DNA from: Haloglomus irregulare
Lineage (GTDB): Archaea; Halobacteriota; Halobacteria; Halobacteriales; Haloarculaceae
Direction: 5' to 3'
Assembly (NCBI RefSeq): GCF_007421925.1
Contig: NZ_QMDX01000001.1
Span: forward strand, 208,629-272,628
Length of the DNA stretch: 64,000 nucleotides
Below the pieces are notes generated by a model, which saw nothing but the letters and a program-made list of their open reading frames with translations, did not search any database and was not told where the DNA came from. How positions within the stretch are numbered: position 1 is the first letter of the stretch; every line of letters starts with the position of its first letter. A program made the position numbers and the translations under genes. Positions 1 to 8,113 of this stretch are shown here, piece by piece.

Positions 1-1111
1 ACGCGGCGTCGGTCACCGTCGGCCGGTCGCCGCCACGACCGTAGCAGACCGGCCCCGGGTCGGCGCCCGCCGAGGCCGGCCCGACGCGCAGCGCCCCGCC
101 GGCGTCGACGCTGGCGACCGAGCCGCCGCCCGCCCCGACCGTGTGGACGTCGACCATCGGCGTCGCGACGGGGTAGTCGCCGACCGTCACGTCGGTCGCC
201 ACCAGCGGCTCGCCGTCGCGGACGAGCGACACGTCACAGGAGGTGCCGCCCATGTCCATCGTCAGCGCGTCGTCGTGGCCGTGGCGGGCCGCGACGTGGG
301 CGGCGCCGCGGACCCCCGCGGCCGGCCCGGAGAGCAGCGTCCGCACCGGCACGTCGCGGGCGCGCTCGGCGTCCAGCAGCCCACCGTTCGAGGCCATCAC
401 CCGGAGCGGGGCGCCGACGCCGGCCTCGTCGACGCGGTCGTCGAGGCGGCCGAGGTAGCCGGCCATCACCGGGCGGAGCGCAGCGTTGAGCGCGGTCGCG
501 AGCGTTCGCTCGTACTCCCGGATCTCCGGCAGCACGTCACTGGATAGCGATATCGAGCCCTCGTAGCCGCCCTCGCGTAGCGCGTCGCGGACCCGCTGCT
601 CGTGGGCGTCGTCCTCGAAGGCGAACAGCAGGGCGACGGCGACGCTCTCGGCATCGAGGTCGGCCGCCAGGTCCCGGACCGCGGCCGTATCCAGCGGCGT
701 CAGCTCCGTGCCGCGTTCGTCGAGCCGTCCCGCGACCCCGTGCCGGCGGTCCCGGGGGACCACCGGGTCGGGCTTGGCGGCGTGGAGGTCGTACAGCGCG
801 GGGCGGTCCTGTCGGCCGACCTCCAGCACGTCGCGGAACCCGTCGGTGGTCAGCAGGGCGGTGTCGGCCCACTCGCGCTCCAGCACGGCGTTCGTCGCCA
901 CGGTGGTCCCGTGGGCGAGGGTGCCGACCGCGTCGAGCGCGAGCCCGTCGCCCGCGGCCGCCTCCAACCCGCCGACGACGCCTGCCTCGGGGGCGTCGGG
1001 CGTGGAGGCGACCTTGTGGACGCGGACCCGCCCGTCCCGGACCGCCACTACGTCGGTAAAGGTGCCGCCGACGTCGACGCCGACGCGGGCGGCGGTGTCG
1101 CTGTCGCTCAT
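1..1111 (-). CDS. hyuA: Hydantoinase/oxoprolinase subunit A (HyuA family), 3' end outside window
   Basis: About 370 N-terminal residues of a hydantoinase A/oxoprolinase protein, a family of roughly 650-700 residues that opens 5-oxoproline- or hydantoin-type rings using ATP. The start ATG (complement of 1109-1111) gives MSDSDTAARVGVDVGGTFTD, whose DVGGTFTD is the family's N-terminal phosphate-binding loop. AHGTTVATNA near residue 65 and a second glycine-rich stretch, LTMDMGGTSCDVSL, near residue 300 are also typical. The gene reads out of the left edge, so any hyuB partner cannot be seen. It diverges from the thiolase gene across about 95 bases. The family is clear; the substrate is not. Confidence 0.9.
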   Translation of the reverse strand, partial: MSDSDTAARVGVDVGGTFTDVVAVRDGRVRVHKVASTPDAPEAGVVGGLEAAAGDGLALDAVGTLAHGTTVATNAVLEREWADTALLTTDGFRDVLEVGRQDRPALYDLHAAKPDPVVPRDRRHGVAGRLDERGTELTPLDTAAVRDLAADLDAESVAVALLFAFEDDAHEQRVRDALREGGYEGSISLSSDVLPEIREYERTLATALNAALRPVMAGYLGRLDDRVDEAGVGAPLRVMASNGGLLDAERARDVPVRTLLSGPAAGVRGAAHVAARHGHDDALTMDMGGTSCDVSLVRDGEPLVATDVTVGDYPVATPMVDVHTVGAGGGSVASVDAGGALRVGPASAGADPGPVCYGRGGDRPTVTDAA

Positions 1112-1205
1112 GGCGGGCCCACGCCGCCCGGCGGCGTGAAACTTCCCCAACCGTCACGACGGCCCCGTCGCAACCTATTCCCGGGTCGGGCCCGCGACGG
1201 GAGCC

Positions 1206-2402
1206 ATGCGCGACGCCTACGTCGTCGGCGCCGGCCAGTCCGACTTCGGGTCGTTCCCCGGCGAGTCGTACCGCTCGCTGTTCCGTACCGCCTTCGAACA
1301 CACGCTCGAGGGGACCGCCGTCGAGCCGGGCGACGTCGACGAGGCCATCGTCGGGACGCTCGGCGTCGGCGGCCGCCAACTCGGGCTTCCGGGCCCGGCC
1401 GTCACCGAGCACGTCGGCCTCCACGGCGTCCCGACGACCCGCGTCGAGAACGCCTGTGCGGCCTCGGGCTACGCCGTCCGGCAGGGGGTACAGGCCATCC
1501 GGTCGGGGATGGCGGACCTCGTGCTGGCCGGCGGCGTCGAGGTGATGACCGACGTCTCGGCCGAGGCCGTCCGCTACTGGCTCGGCGTCAGCGGCGAGAC
1601 CGAGTGGGAGCGGCTCTCGGGCACCACCTTCGCCGGCGTCTACGCGCAGATGGCCTCGGCCCACATGCGCGAGCACGGCACCACGGTCGACCAGCTCTCC
1701 CACGTCGCGGTGAAGAACCACGCGAACGGCGCGAAGAACCCGCACGCCCAGCTCGGCTTCGAGTGCTCGCTGGCGGACGCCTCCGCGGCGCCGACGGTGG
1801 CGGACCCGCTGACACTGTACCACTGCTGCCCGACGACTGACGGTGCCGCGACCGTGTTGCTGGCGAGCGAGGACGCCATCGACCGGTTCACCGACGCCCG
1901 GGTCCGCGTCGCCGGCGTCGGTGCCGGAAGCGACCGGGTCGGCCTGTTCCAGCGCGACACCTACTCCGGCGTCCCGGCCGCCCGGCGCGCGGCGGGGACG
2001 GCGTACGACCGTGCCGGCGCCGGTCCCGGGGACCTCGACTTCGCCGAGGTCCACGACTGCTTCGCCATCGCGGAGCTGATGGCCTACGAGGATATCGGCC
2101 TCTGCGAGCGCGGCGAGGCCGGCCAGTACATCGCCAGCGGCGCGACGCGTCCGGACGGGGAGACAGCCGTGAACACCTCGGGCGGTCTGAAATCGAAGGG
2201 CCACCCCATCGGCGCGACCGGCGCCGGTCAGGTGGTCGAGGCGTTCGACCAGCTCACCGGTGCCGCCGGCGACCGCCAACTCGACGCGCCCGAGGTCGGC
2301 CTCACCCACAACGTCGGCGGCTCCGGCGGCGCCGCCGTCGTCCACCTGTTCGAGCGCGACCACGACTGGGCGGACGTGTCGGATGGGGAGGTGGTCGCGT
2401 GA
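1206..2402 (+). CDS. Thiolase family protein (SCP-x-type acetyl-CoA acyltransferase)
   Basis: 398-residue thiolase, making or cleaving beta-ketoacyl-CoA in the cytoplasm. The nucleophilic Cys is present at residue 84 (VENACAASGY), followed by EVHDCFAI and the C-terminal KGHPIGATGAGQ motif with the catalytic His, so it looks active. It is the SCP-x-like branch found beside DUF35 proteins in archaea. Known biology: archaeal thiolase, HMG-CoA synthase and DUF35 can form one channelling complex. Here the next gene, 55 bases downstream on the same strand, is a fused HMG-CoA-synthase-like/DUF35 protein, which suggests such a complex. Whether it serves mevalonate synthesis or another acyl-CoA pathway cannot be decided from sequence. 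Confidence 0.9.
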   Translation: MRDAYVVGAGQSDFGSFPGESYRSLFRTAFEHTLEGTAVEPGDVDEAIVGTLGVGGRQLGLPGPAVTEHVGLHGVPTTRVENACAASGYAVRQGVQAIRSGMADLVLAGGVEVMTDVSAEAVRYWLGVSGETEWERLSGTTFAGVYAQMASAHMREHGTTVDQLSHVAVKNHANGAKNPHAQLGFECSLADASAAPTVADPLTLYHCCPTTDGAATVLLASEDAIDRFTDARVRVAGVGAGSDRVGLFQRDTYSGVPAARRAAGTAYDRAGAGPGDLDFAEVHDCFAIAELMAYEDIGLCERGEAGQYIASGATRPDGETAVNTSGGLKSKGHPIGATGAGQVVEAFDQLTGAAGDRQLDAPEVGLTHNVGGSGGAAVVHLFERDHDWADVSDGEVVA

Positions 2403-2457
2403 GCGAACACCGCGAGCGACGGCGGCCTCGCCGGAGCTTCGCCCCGGAGGTGAGGGG

Positions 2458-3891
2458 ATGAGCGACCTCGCCATCTCCGCCGTCGGGGCGTACGCGCCGC
2501 GGCTCCGCATCGACGCCGACGCGTTCGCGGAGGCGTGGGGCACGTTCGAGGCCTCGGGCATCGACCACAAGGCCGTCCCGGAGGCCGACGAGGACGCGCT
2601 GACGATGGCCGCCGCGGCCGGGCGGCGGGCGCTCGACGCGGCCGGCCTGGACGGCGACGCGCTCGCGTCGCTCTCCCTCGCGACCACGACCCCGCCGCTG
2701 GCGGAGGAGGAGTTGGTCGTGCGGCTCGGCTCCGTCCTCGACGCCCCGGGGACGGCCAGCCACGAGCAGTTCACGGCGAGCACGCGGGCCGGTACCCGCG
2801 CGCTGGTCGCAGCGCTTGAAACGGAACGGGCCCCGACGCTCGTCGTCGCCGCGGACTGTCCCCGGGCCGACCCGCCGGACGAGCGCGAGCACGCGGCTGG
2901 CGCGGGCGCTGCCGCGCTACTGCTGACGGCCGAGGGCGGCGCGACCGTGACGGCCCGCGGGAGGTACGCGACGCCACGCCCCGGCGAGCGGTTCCGGGCG
3001 GGCGGCGACGACCGCGTCCAGGGCCTCGGCGTGACCAGCTACGACCGGGCCGCGTTCCACGACGCGCTGGCCGGCGCCGCCACGGACGCCGGCGTGGACG
3101 ACCCGGACGTCTCGGCCGCCGCGGTGCAGGCGCCCGACGGGAAGCGGCCGTACCGCGCGACCGGCGCCCTCGGCGTGGCCAGCGAGACCATCCACGCCTC
3201 TGCGACCGTCCAGGACCTGGGCGACACCGGCGCGGCGAGCGTGCCGCTGTCGCTGGCCCGCGCGCTCGCGGACGGCCACGACCGCGTCCTGGCCGCGGCC
3301 TACGGGAGCGGCGCCGGGGCGGACGTGCTGCTGCTGGAGCGGACCGGCGAGGTCGCGACCGACCTCGCACTCGACGGCGCGGTCGACCTGTCGTACCCCG
3401 AGTACCTCCGCCGGCGCGGCGACCTGGACGGCGAGGAGCCGGAGGGCGGCGGCGCGTACGTCTCGGTCCCGACGTGGCGGCGGTCGCTCCCGCAGCGCCA
3501 CCGGCTCGTCGCCGGCCGCTGTCCGGACTGCGACGCGCTCGCGTTCCCGCCGGAGGGTGCCTGCACGGACTGTGGCGCTCTCGGCGACTACGCCGACGTC
3601 CGGCTCCCCGGCGGCGGGACCGTCGAGGCGATCACCCGCATCGGCCGCGGCGGGTCCCCTCCGGAGTTCGCCGCCCAGCAGGTGCAGAGCGGCGCCTTCG
3701 GCGTCGCCATCGTCGCGTTCGACGGCCCCGAGGGCGGGACCGTTAGCGCCCCGGCACAGGTGACCGACCACGACCCAGAGACGGACGGCGACCTCTCGGT
3801 CGGTGACCGCGTCGAGGCGGTCGCCCGGCGGATCTACACGCAGGAGGGGGTGACCCGCTACGGGTTCAAGATTCGACCCGCCGACGACTGA
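2458..3891 (+). CDS. HMG-CoA-synthase-like domain fused to DUF35 zinc-ribbon/OB domain
   Basis: 477 residues. I chose ATG 2458 because a good ribosome site (GGAGGTGA) precedes it; the open frame extends further upstream into the thiolase. Residues about 1-310 resemble the thiolase-fold 3-hydroxy-3-methylglutaryl-CoA synthase family. Residues 345-477 are a DUF35 unit: zinc ribbon with Cys 355, 358, 369 and 372 followed by an OB fold. Odd point: where archaeal HMG-CoA synthases carry the catalytic Cys, this protein reads ASTRAGT with Thr109, and the later catalytic-His motif reads QAPDGKRP with Gln224. It is therefore probably not an HMG-CoA synthase. It may be an acyl-CoA-binding scaffold for the upstream thiolase (inference). 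Confidence 0.8.
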   Translation: MSDLAISAVGAYAPRLRIDADAFAEAWGTFEASGIDHKAVPEADEDALTMAAAAGRRALDAAGLDGDALASLSLATTTPPLAEEELVVRLGSVLDAPGTASHEQFTASTRAGTRALVAALETERAPTLVVAADCPRADPPDEREHAAGAGAAALLLTAEGGATVTARGRYATPRPGERFRAGGDDRVQGLGVTSYDRAAFHDALAGAATDAGVDDPDVSAAAVQAPDGKRPYRATGALGVASETIHASATVQDLGDTGAASVPLSLARALADGHDRVLAAAYGSGAGADVLLLERTGEVATDLALDGAVDLSYPEYLRRRGDLDGEEPEGGGAYVSVPTWRRSLPQRHRLVAGRCPDCDALAFPPEGACTDCGALGDYADVRLPGGGTVEAITRIGRGGSPPEFAAQQVQSGAFGVAIVAFDGPEGGTVSAPAQVTDHDPETDGDLSVGDRVEAVARRIYTQEGVTRYGFKIRPADD

Positions 3892-3925
3892 CCGGGGTCG
3901 GCCCCACAGTTATGACCGCGGCCGT

Positions 3926-4786
3926 GTGACCGCCGGTGTGCACGACGCCCCGTCGGCCCCCACGCTCGCGGACGCGCGGCCGGACCACCTCCAGGGTCAC
4001 GTCCGTATCGAGGAGCTACTCGACGGCGCGCTCGTCCGGTTCACCGTCGCCGAGGCGGGCTTCCTCCGGTTCGGCGACGACGAGCGCGTCTTCGACAGCG
4101 GGGTCCCGCCGCGGCTCGCCTACGCCGAGCGGGCCAGTACGCGAGCGTTCGACCTCGGCTCGTACGTCGACACGGTCGACGACCCCACCCGCTACACGTT
4201 CGTCGGCGTGGCGACCCATCGGCGGCACACCGACTACGACTGGGGGCGGCTGTCACCGGTGCTCGGGACGGCCATCCACGACGCCGCCGAGGGGGGATGG
4301 CTGCCGCCGGACCGCGTCGAGCGGGTCTTCGAGCGGCTCGGCCCGCCACCGCTCGACCCCGTCGAGCGCGAGCGGTCCATCGGCCGGCGGCCGCTGGACG
4401 GCTACGACCTCCCGGCGTCGGCGTGGTACGACGGGCCCGCTGCCGGCGTCGTGGTCACGGACAAGCGTGGGAGCCGGGCGAAGCTGGTCCGGGCGGACCT
4501 GCCGGAGGGCGAGCCGTCGGCTCGCGTCGAAGCGAGGGACGTCGAAACGCTCGCCGAACGGTTCGTCACGGACGCGCTACTGGCCGACCGGGCCGCAGCG
4601 CTGGGCGGCAGGGCGGCGGTGGCGTTCGACCCGCTGTTCGAGGCCGTCCTCGACCGGGTGGCGCGGGCTCATCACGACGCGCTGTTCCACGGCGCCACCG
4701 ACACCGGCGCGGTCGACCTCGATTGGGGCCGGTTCCGCGGTGCCGTCGCCGAACGGGTGCGCCGCTGGCTGGGCACGCGTGACTGA
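3926..4786 (+). CDS. Hypothetical protein, acidic, 286 residues
   Basis: I do not recognise a family. The protein is soluble (no membrane segment), acidic, and begins at GTG 3926; GTG 3938 (MHDAPS) is an equally possible start. A run of aromatic, His and Arg residues near the middle (THRRHTDYDWGRL) and a C-terminal helix-rich part ending WLGTRD stand out. Composition and codon use match neighbouring haloarchaeal genes, so it is probably real. It lies 35 bases after the HMG-CoA-synthase-like gene on the same strand and could be co-transcribed. Function unknown. Confidence 0.7.
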   Translation: MTAGVHDAPSAPTLADARPDHLQGHVRIEELLDGALVRFTVAEAGFLRFGDDERVFDSGVPPRLAYAERASTRAFDLGSYVDTVDDPTRYTFVGVATHRRHTDYDWGRLSPVLGTAIHDAAEGGWLPPDRVERVFERLGPPPLDPVERERSIGRRPLDGYDLPASAWYDGPAAGVVVTDKRGSRAKLVRADLPEGEPSARVEARDVETLAERFVTDALLADRAAALGGRAAVAFDPLFEAVLDRVARAHHDALFHGATDTGAVDLDWGRFRGAVAERVRRWLGTRD

Positions 4787-5260
4787 AACGGATGAAGGGA
4801 CCGGCAGTCGTGCGGGCGAGCGCCGGTGCAGTCACCGAGGGTGCCAACATCAACGGCGGTAGCACGGCGCGCCGTACCCATGTCCGGCCCGTTCTCCCCC
4901 CAGGCCCTGAGGGGTCGGGACGACTCGACCAGCGGCGTCGGGTGCATCCCCCCATATGAACCGACCCGCATCCCCCGGATCTCCCCCCGGGCCCAACGGG
5001 AGGGACTGCGGGGTGTAGTAAATAGAGGCATGGTCGTTCGGACCGTTAACTATCACCACTGTGTCTGGAGAGACGTCGTTCGTTGCGGAGCACTCAGAGC
5101 AAGACGGCGACGGGTCGAATCTCCGATTACTGTTCTTTACTCCGTGATTAATGACCGGTTCACTAGACGTCCACTGGACCCTGTTGCGAGCCGTTCTGAC
5201 GCTGGCGTTAGGCTCGGACGATCCGTTCACGGGTTTCCGACGGCCGTCCCGCAGCCGGGA
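4787..5260. other. Intergenic region between convergent genes, no gene called
   Basis: 474 bases between two converging genes. Bases 5020-5210 are clearly less GC-rich than the surroundings, with several TTAA/TTTA stretches. Open frames exist on both strands (for example 4850-5230 minus), but their products are Ser/Arg-rich, match nothing I know, and lack the acidic bias of haloarchaeal proteins. I see no tRNA, no terminal repeats and no convincing terminator. It may be a decayed gene or insertion remnant. Confidence 0.5.
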
Positions 5261-6178
5261 TTACTCTCCGCCGGTCCGCAGGTAGAAGAAGACGTACGTC
5301 TGTGCGTAACCGGCGTAGTCGCCCCCGAAGCGCTCGCGGATGGCCCGGGAGGTGTCGGTGTAGTTGCCGCGGTCGCAGTCGGGGTAGTACTCCTCGATCG
5401 CCGTCCGAATCCACGTGTCCAGCGGCACGGCCTCGAGGAAGTCGAGCGCGAACAGCAACACGCAGTCCGCGACCTTCTCGCCGACACCGACGAACTGTTC
5501 GAGGTGCTCCCGGGCGTCCTCGTACGGCATATCGTGGGCCGCGTCGGGGTGGGCGACGCCCTCGGCGACCATCTCGGCGGTCCGCTGGACGTACGGCGCC
5601 CGGTAGCCGAGCGAGCAGTCCCGGAGGTCGGCCTCCGTCGCGGCGGCCAGCTGCTCGGGCGTCGGGAACGCGTAGTACGTGTCACCGTCGAAGGTGACGT
5701 CGTCGCCGTACTCGCGGGCGAGACGGCCCTGCATCGCGTGGATGCGCTCGACCCGCATCTGGGCCGAGCAGATAAAGGAGATCAGCGAGGCGAACGAGGG
5801 GTCCCGGACCAGGCGCATCCCGCCGTACCGGTCGTAGGCGCGCTCTAAGAGCGGGAGGTCCGGCGTCGAGCCGACGATGGCGTCGAGATCGTCGTCCAGG
5901 CGGAGCAGCCACGTCAGGTGGTCCGGCGCGCGCGGCGTGGACGCCTCCCAGGCCAGGGCGTCGCCGTCCAGGCGGCAACGGAGCACCTCCGGCTCGTTCG
6001 TCGCCGTCTCCGTCGCCGGGAGAACGGTGTGGTACCAGGCGTCGCCACCCCACGCGGGGTCGTCCGCGAACATCGCGTCGTCGGGGCGGTCCCAGAAGTA
6101 GGTCTGCCCGCTCTCGACGGTCGCCTGGAGGTCGAACCCGCCCGGGAACTCGGCGACCGGAAGCCGGCCGGTGTGCAT
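5261..6178 (-). CDS. ogg: 8-oxoguanine DNA glycosylase/AP lyase (OGG1-type)
   Basis: 305-residue helix-hairpin-helix GPD-superfamily DNA glycosylase that removes 8-oxoguanine from DNA in base-excision repair. The N-terminal half has the OGG1-like ESGQTYFW stretch (human OGG1 has GQSFRW). The helix-hairpin-helix is at about 230-250: GVGEKVADC, with catalytic Lys235 for lyase chemistry. The conserved Asp254 follows in VPLDTW. The longer open frame allows an upstream ATG, but MHTGRLPVAEF at 6178 is the natural start because the extra 23 residues are Pro/Ala filler. Distinguished from AlkA by the retained Lys. Confidence 0.88.
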   Translation of the reverse strand: MHTGRLPVAEFPGGFDLQATVESGQTYFWDRPDDAMFADDPAWGGDAWYHTVLPATETATNEPEVLRCRLDGDALAWEASTPRAPDHLTWLLRLDDDLDAIVGSTPDLPLLERAYDRYGGMRLVRDPSFASLISFICSAQMRVERIHAMQGRLAREYGDDVTFDGDTYYAFPTPEQLAAATEADLRDCSLGYRAPYVQRTAEMVAEGVAHPDAAHDMPYEDAREHLEQFVGVGEKVADCVLLFALDFLEAVPLDTWIRTAIEEYYPDCDRGNYTDTSRAIRERFGGDYAGYAQTYVFFYLRTGGE

Positions 6179-6283
6179 ACCCCGACACGGGAGCGGGCCG
6201 GGCATCGGGCTTGCGCTTTCGGCAGGGGCCGGCGGTCCGGCGGGCAAGCTTCTTGTCGTCTCCGTGCCAACGGTTTCCTAGGT

Positions 6284-6754
6284 ATGGATTGTCGTGTTGC
6301 TGTCGAGGCAGCGGTCCCCGTCTACGACGTCGGAACCGCGGACGAGGCGGTCCGGATCGCCATCTCCAAGACCGGTGAGATGCTGAACCCGGACCTCAAC
6401 TACGTGGAGATCGACATGAGCGAGCGCTCGTGCCCGCACTGCGAGGACTCGTTCGAACCGGCCTTCATCGCCGCCGACGAGGGACTCGTCGCCCTGGAGC
6501 TGGAGATGACCGTGTTCAACGTCGAACGGACCGAGCACGCGGCTCGCATCGCCCGCAAGGAGATCGGACAGCGGCTGGAGAACATCCCGCTGGAGGTCCT
6601 CGAGGTCGAACCGACCGAGGCGGACGAGGATGATGCCGACGCCGCGGCCGACGAGGGGACCGCCATCGAGGAGGAGCTCGACCTCGACGTCGGGCTCGAC
6701 GAGGGGGACGAGGACGACGTGCTGCCGGAGTTCGAGGAACTTGTCGACGAGTGA
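6284..6754 (+). CDS. UPF0212/DUF555 family protein
   Basis: 156 residues from ATG 6284. The N-terminal two-thirds match the archaeal UPF0212 (DUF555) family: MDCRVAVEAAVPVYDV, a YVEIDM strand and a CPHC pair (ERSCPHCEDSFEPAF) that could bind zinc with other residues. The last 45 residues are an extremely acidic tail of Asp/Glu/Ala, a common haloarchaeal addition. The family is conserved across Euryarchaeota but, as far as I know, has no assigned biochemical role. Confidence 0.88.
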   Translation: MDCRVAVEAAVPVYDVGTADEAVRIAISKTGEMLNPDLNYVEIDMSERSCPHCEDSFEPAFIAADEGLVALELEMTVFNVERTEHAARIARKEIGQRLENIPLEVLEVEPTEADEDDADAAADEGTAIEEELDLDVGLDEGDEDDVLPEFEELVDE

Positions 6755-6800
6755 CGGCGCCGCAGCTACGTGGGATGGATGACTCGAGGACTGGAGTGTC

Positions 6801-7043
6801 TCAGTCGGCGGCGGCGGAGACCGGCTCCGCGACCTCTTCGGTCATCTCGTCGGTGATTCCATCGGCGAGCGCGAAGACCGCGGCCTTGTGGTCGGTCTTT
6901 GACTTGTGGATGGAGGTGGGTCGGACACCGAGGGTCTCGTACTCGGTGGCCGCGACGTCGTCACCTGTGCGCTGTTCGTAGTGGTTGCGTACCTCTGCAA
7001 GCAGGCCGTGGAGATGGATGAGTTCCTGCTTCTTCATAGCCAT
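6801..7043 (-). CDS. UPF0058 family protein
   Basis: 80 residues starting MAMKKQELIHLHGLLAEV, which is the hallmark of the archaeal UPF0058 family: a short helical protein with the conserved LIHLHGLL stretch and a middle SIHKSKTDHKAAVFAL segment. A few annotations call it a metal-binding protein because of its histidines; no function is established. A TATA box (7065-7072, minus strand) sits about 26 bases before the start, implying a leaderless message that diverges from the aIF2-beta gene. Confidence 0.88.
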   Translation of the reverse strand: MAMKKQELIHLHGLLAEVRNHYEQRTGDDVAATEYETLGVRPTSIHKSKTDHKAAVFALADGITDEMTEEVAEPVSAAAD

Positions 7044-7064
7044 GCGCGCCTTACCACTGGATGG

Positions 7065-7072
7065 TTATAGTA
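7065..7072 (-). promoter_or_regulatory. TATA box of the UPF0058 gene
   Basis: Minus-strand TACTATAA centred about 26 bases upstream of the ATG at 7043, a spacing that puts transcription start at or next to the start codon. Confidence 0.55.
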
Positions 7073-7331
7073 TTACCCCGAGTCACGTTAACACGGAATG
7101 CCGTCTCGAGGCCGCTCGGCGGCTCAATCGGGGGATATTCCGTGTGAACTACCCACGCGATTCGGGGCGATTCCCGCCGGGGACCGTCGTCCGCGGGTGG
7201 GTCCATGCGGGACGGTATCGTGGATTCACCCCGTGACAGCGCGCGCGCAGCCTCGCCACGACGCCCGGACCGCGGGGTCGACGGTACGGACAACGTGAAA
7301 ACATTTCAGGATCCGACGGGTATCCTCAGGT

Positions 7332-7736
7332 ATGAGCTACGACGACCACCTCGAGCGGGCGCTGGAGGAGACGCCGGACATCGAGGAGGGGGGTGAGCGG
7401 TTCCAGATCCCCGACCCGGAGGTCCGCCAGGAGGGGAACGTCACGGTGTTCGAGAACTTCCAGTCGACCATCGACCGGCTCGGTCGCGAGGCGAACCACC
7501 TCATGAAGTTCGTCCAGAACGAGTTGGGGACCAGCGCCTCCATCGACGAGCGCGGCCGTCTCCGGCTCACCGGCGACTTCCGACAGGACCGCGTCGCCGA
7601 TGCCATCGACGCCTACGTCGACGCCTACGTCCGCTGCCCCGAGTGTGGCCTCCCCGACACCAACCTCGTCAGCGAGAACGGGGCGGAACTGCTGCAGTGT
7701 GATGCCTGTGGGGCCCGGTCCGCGACCGGGGGCTGA
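7332..7736 (+). CDS. eif2b: Translation initiation factor aIF2 subunit beta
   Basis: 134 residues. The beta subunit of the heterotrimeric factor that brings initiator Met-tRNA to the small ribosomal subunit. The N-terminal helix-rich part (MSYDDHLERALEETPDI) is followed by the central alpha-beta domain (VFENFQSTIDRLGRE, HLMKFVQNELGT) and the C-terminal zinc ribbon with two CxxC pairs (CPECG about residues 97-101 and CDACG about 122-126). Length agrees with archaeal orthologues of 130-140 residues. An A/T-rich stretch with AAAACATTT lies 27-33 bases before the ATG and probably serves as the promoter. Confidence 0.96.
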   Translation: MSYDDHLERALEETPDIEEGGERFQIPDPEVRQEGNVTVFENFQSTIDRLGREANHLMKFVQNELGTSASIDERGRLRLTGDFRQDRVADAIDAYVDAYVRCPECGLPDTNLVSENGAELLQCDACGARSATGG

Positions 7737-7840
7737 GACGGCACGGCGACCGGTTACACGGCTACCCGGTCGGTAACGTTCAGGCTCCCCTGATTATCGG
7801 AGTATCCCCGCGATTTCGTGTCAGAACCGGGGAGAGCCGG

Positions 7841-8017
7841 TCAGAACTGCTTCATCGTCTTGAGGTCGTGCTCCGTGCGGGCGAACTCGGAGAGGCGGCG
7901 GGTCGCGTGACAGGAGGGGCAGTGGAAGGTCGTGGACACGTCGGGGAGTTCCGACGGTGTCGACTCCCAGTGCTTGCCACACTCAGGACAGAGCAGCCGT
8001 GCGTACGTCTCCTCCAT
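7841..8017 (-). CDS. Small zinc-ribbon protein, 58 residues
   Basis: Short protein MEETYARLLCPECGKHWES... with two knuckles, CPECGKHW and CPSCHATR, spaced like a zinc ribbon, and a basic C-terminal tail ending TMKQF. Similar 55-60-residue zinc proteins are common single genes in haloarchaea. It may bind nucleic acid or protein. Stop is at 7841 and the ATG is the complement of 8015-8017. It lies between aIF2-beta (opposite strand, convergent) and TFB (same strand, upstream, about 100 bases away). Confidence 0.8.
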   Translation of the reverse strand: MEETYARLLCPECGKHWESTPSELPDVSTTFHCPSCHATRRLSEFARTEHDLKTMKQF

Positions 8018-8113
8018 GTCACGCTCGCACGAGCAGGGAACGCAAAAACGTTGCCACCGACGGGATAGCCGGCCGCTACCGCGGCGCGGCAGTCGGGGGC
8101 ACCCACCCGGGTC

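Noticed and set aside
537-2783. 748-residue minus-strand frame across hyuA, thiolase and HMG-CoA-synthase-like genes
   Set aside because: Arg/Ala/Gly-rich, runs opposite to two clear genes and out of frame with hyuA; a high-GC shadow.
4850-5230. 126-residue minus frame in the lower-GC island
   Set aside because: No family resemblance, composition unlike haloarchaeal proteins.
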